A model generated the notes under the pieces. It made no database searches. It was not told the origin of the DNA and saw nothing but the letters and a program-made list of their open reading frames with translations. From assembly GCA_950295325.1 (NCBI GenBank), contig OX485808.1:7444501-7504500 (forward strand): a stretch of DNA of 60,000 nt. The letters run 5' to 3'. A program made the position numbers and the translations under genes. The DNA comes from Polytrichum commune. Its lineage: Eukaryota > Streptophyta > Polytrichopsida > Polytrichales > Polytrichaceae. Positions 59,162 to 60,000 of the stretch are shown here, piece by piece; within the stretch, counting starts at the first letter, position 1; the number at the start of each line of letters is the position of its first letter.

Positions 59162-60000
59162 GGCTGATTAATCTCGCCCAAAATTTTGCGCTCCCTTCCT
59201 CACCCTGCTGATGCCTCTTTTGCGCCCTACCCTACTATCTCCCTAGGGGCTGCACACTTCTCCATTCTTGAGTGTGATCCATATCCGCACACCATGAAAC
59301 ATCGACAAATGAATTCGACCAACCCTTGCACCTCTCCATCCTTCCTCTTTTTCTCCTAACCCTCGCCCTCGAAACTCACAATCAGCCCCCTGAAAAGCCC
59401 CACCTTTGTCAAAATCCCCAAACCATCCTTATCACTCGAGTTCCCCAACACATCATCAACTCGCGCAAACCTGCTCCCCCCAAATTTCTTGGTCCACAAA
59501 TTCCTCAAAATTCCCCAAAGCCTACGCAACCTCCCCACCCAATATGCTCACATCCCCAAAAACCCAACACTCCAACACCCCTCTTCTTTCTCGGCTTCGA
59601 TGCTCTCTGTCTCCTCGCAACCAGCCTCTTTCCCAATTTTCAAGAGCTTATCCAATTACTCGGCCCCCACCAACCTTTAACTCATCATCATCATCACATG
59701 GTGTCGTGAAGCTCCCTTGAAGACTACTTGCGTCCCCCAAAAGCAGCCAAAAGAAGAATAAACAACACCCGCAAACCCGGAAGAACTACTAAGGAGGCCC
59801 GGCTGCCAAACTTCTCTGCACAGAAACTAATCTGTCATGCGAAAATAAACAGTGAGAAGATTTAGTTACGATGAGACACTTGAAACAGGAGGCGGAGTAG
59901 CTAGCTTAGAGCCAGCCGTCACCAGGGTTGATGAAGCTCAAGGCCTTAGTAGATTAGCTCCTGCTGCTGCTGCCGCTGCCGCTGCCGGATGACTTTGCAT
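59162..60000. promoter_or_regulatory. Upstream region of the receptor kinase gene
   Basis: The leader and promoter of the minus-strand receptor kinase are expected here. 59320-59700 is C-rich on the plus strand (G-rich on the transcript strand) and gives spurious overlapping frames. A short CTG/CCG trinucleotide run lies at 59957-59988. No defined elements. Confidence 0.4.

Noticed and set aside
1-60000. CRISPR arrays, operons, rRNA or tRNA genes
   Set aside because: No spaced direct-repeat array, no rRNA similarity and no cloverleaf with a GTTCRANTC box were recognised by eye; a tRNA scan program would be needed to exclude a tRNA fully.

Overview
The window is nuclear DNA from a land plant. 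Its genes are split by spliceosomal introns, and its families are typical of plants: a separate ATP-citrate lyase A subunit, a copper amine oxidase, an ASPM/asp-type spindle protein and a leucine-rich-repeat receptor kinase of the HAESA/CEPR type. Spacers are AT-rich and full of small DNA transposons. The exact lineage cannot be fixed from sequence alone. A bryophyte, lycophyte or fern is as plausible as a seed plant. There are no bacterial features.

Four protein genes were rebuilt exon by exon from splice sites and family motifs, and all lie on the minus strand. (1) ACLA, 1443-5971: 13 exons, 423 aa, with a further leader intron. (2) Copper amine oxidase, 14974-25877: 5 exons, 727 aa, with cofactor tyrosine, copper histidines and catalytic aspartate all present. 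(3) ASPM-like, 34526-46369: about 20 exons, roughly 1800 aa, with calponin-homology segments, about 18 IQ motifs and a C-terminal helical-repeat part. (4) LRR receptor kinase, 54170-59161: 5 exons, 1108 aa, with a complete ectodomain, membrane segment and RD-type kinase. The four genes have unrelated jobs (cytosolic acetyl-CoA supply, amine/polyamine oxidation, spindle and division, peptide perception), and nothing suggests they act as a cluster.

The spacers (about 6.9-14.9, 25.9-34.5 and 46.4-54.1 kb) and the long introns are mosaics of mobile elements. The most striking is a pair of related hAT-type elements in opposite orientation at 10772-13285. They are separated by one 8-bp target copy and flanked by the same 8 bp outside, a 'double element' layout. 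There is also a decayed PIF/Harbinger transposase (51014-51650), a Stowaway-like MITE (28751-29041), a three-copy foldback MITE family that has entered introns of two of the genes, a 1.67-kb element with 29-bp inverted ends (31244-32909), a 250-bp MITE with 27-bp inverted ends (50740-50991), and several dispersed repeats with two to four copies in the window. Many introns also contain local tandem duplications, one of which copies part of an ASPM exon.

I saw no CRISPR array, operon, rRNA or convincing tRNA gene. No wholly new protein system is evident. The novelty lies in the transposon architecture and a few gene-structure details.
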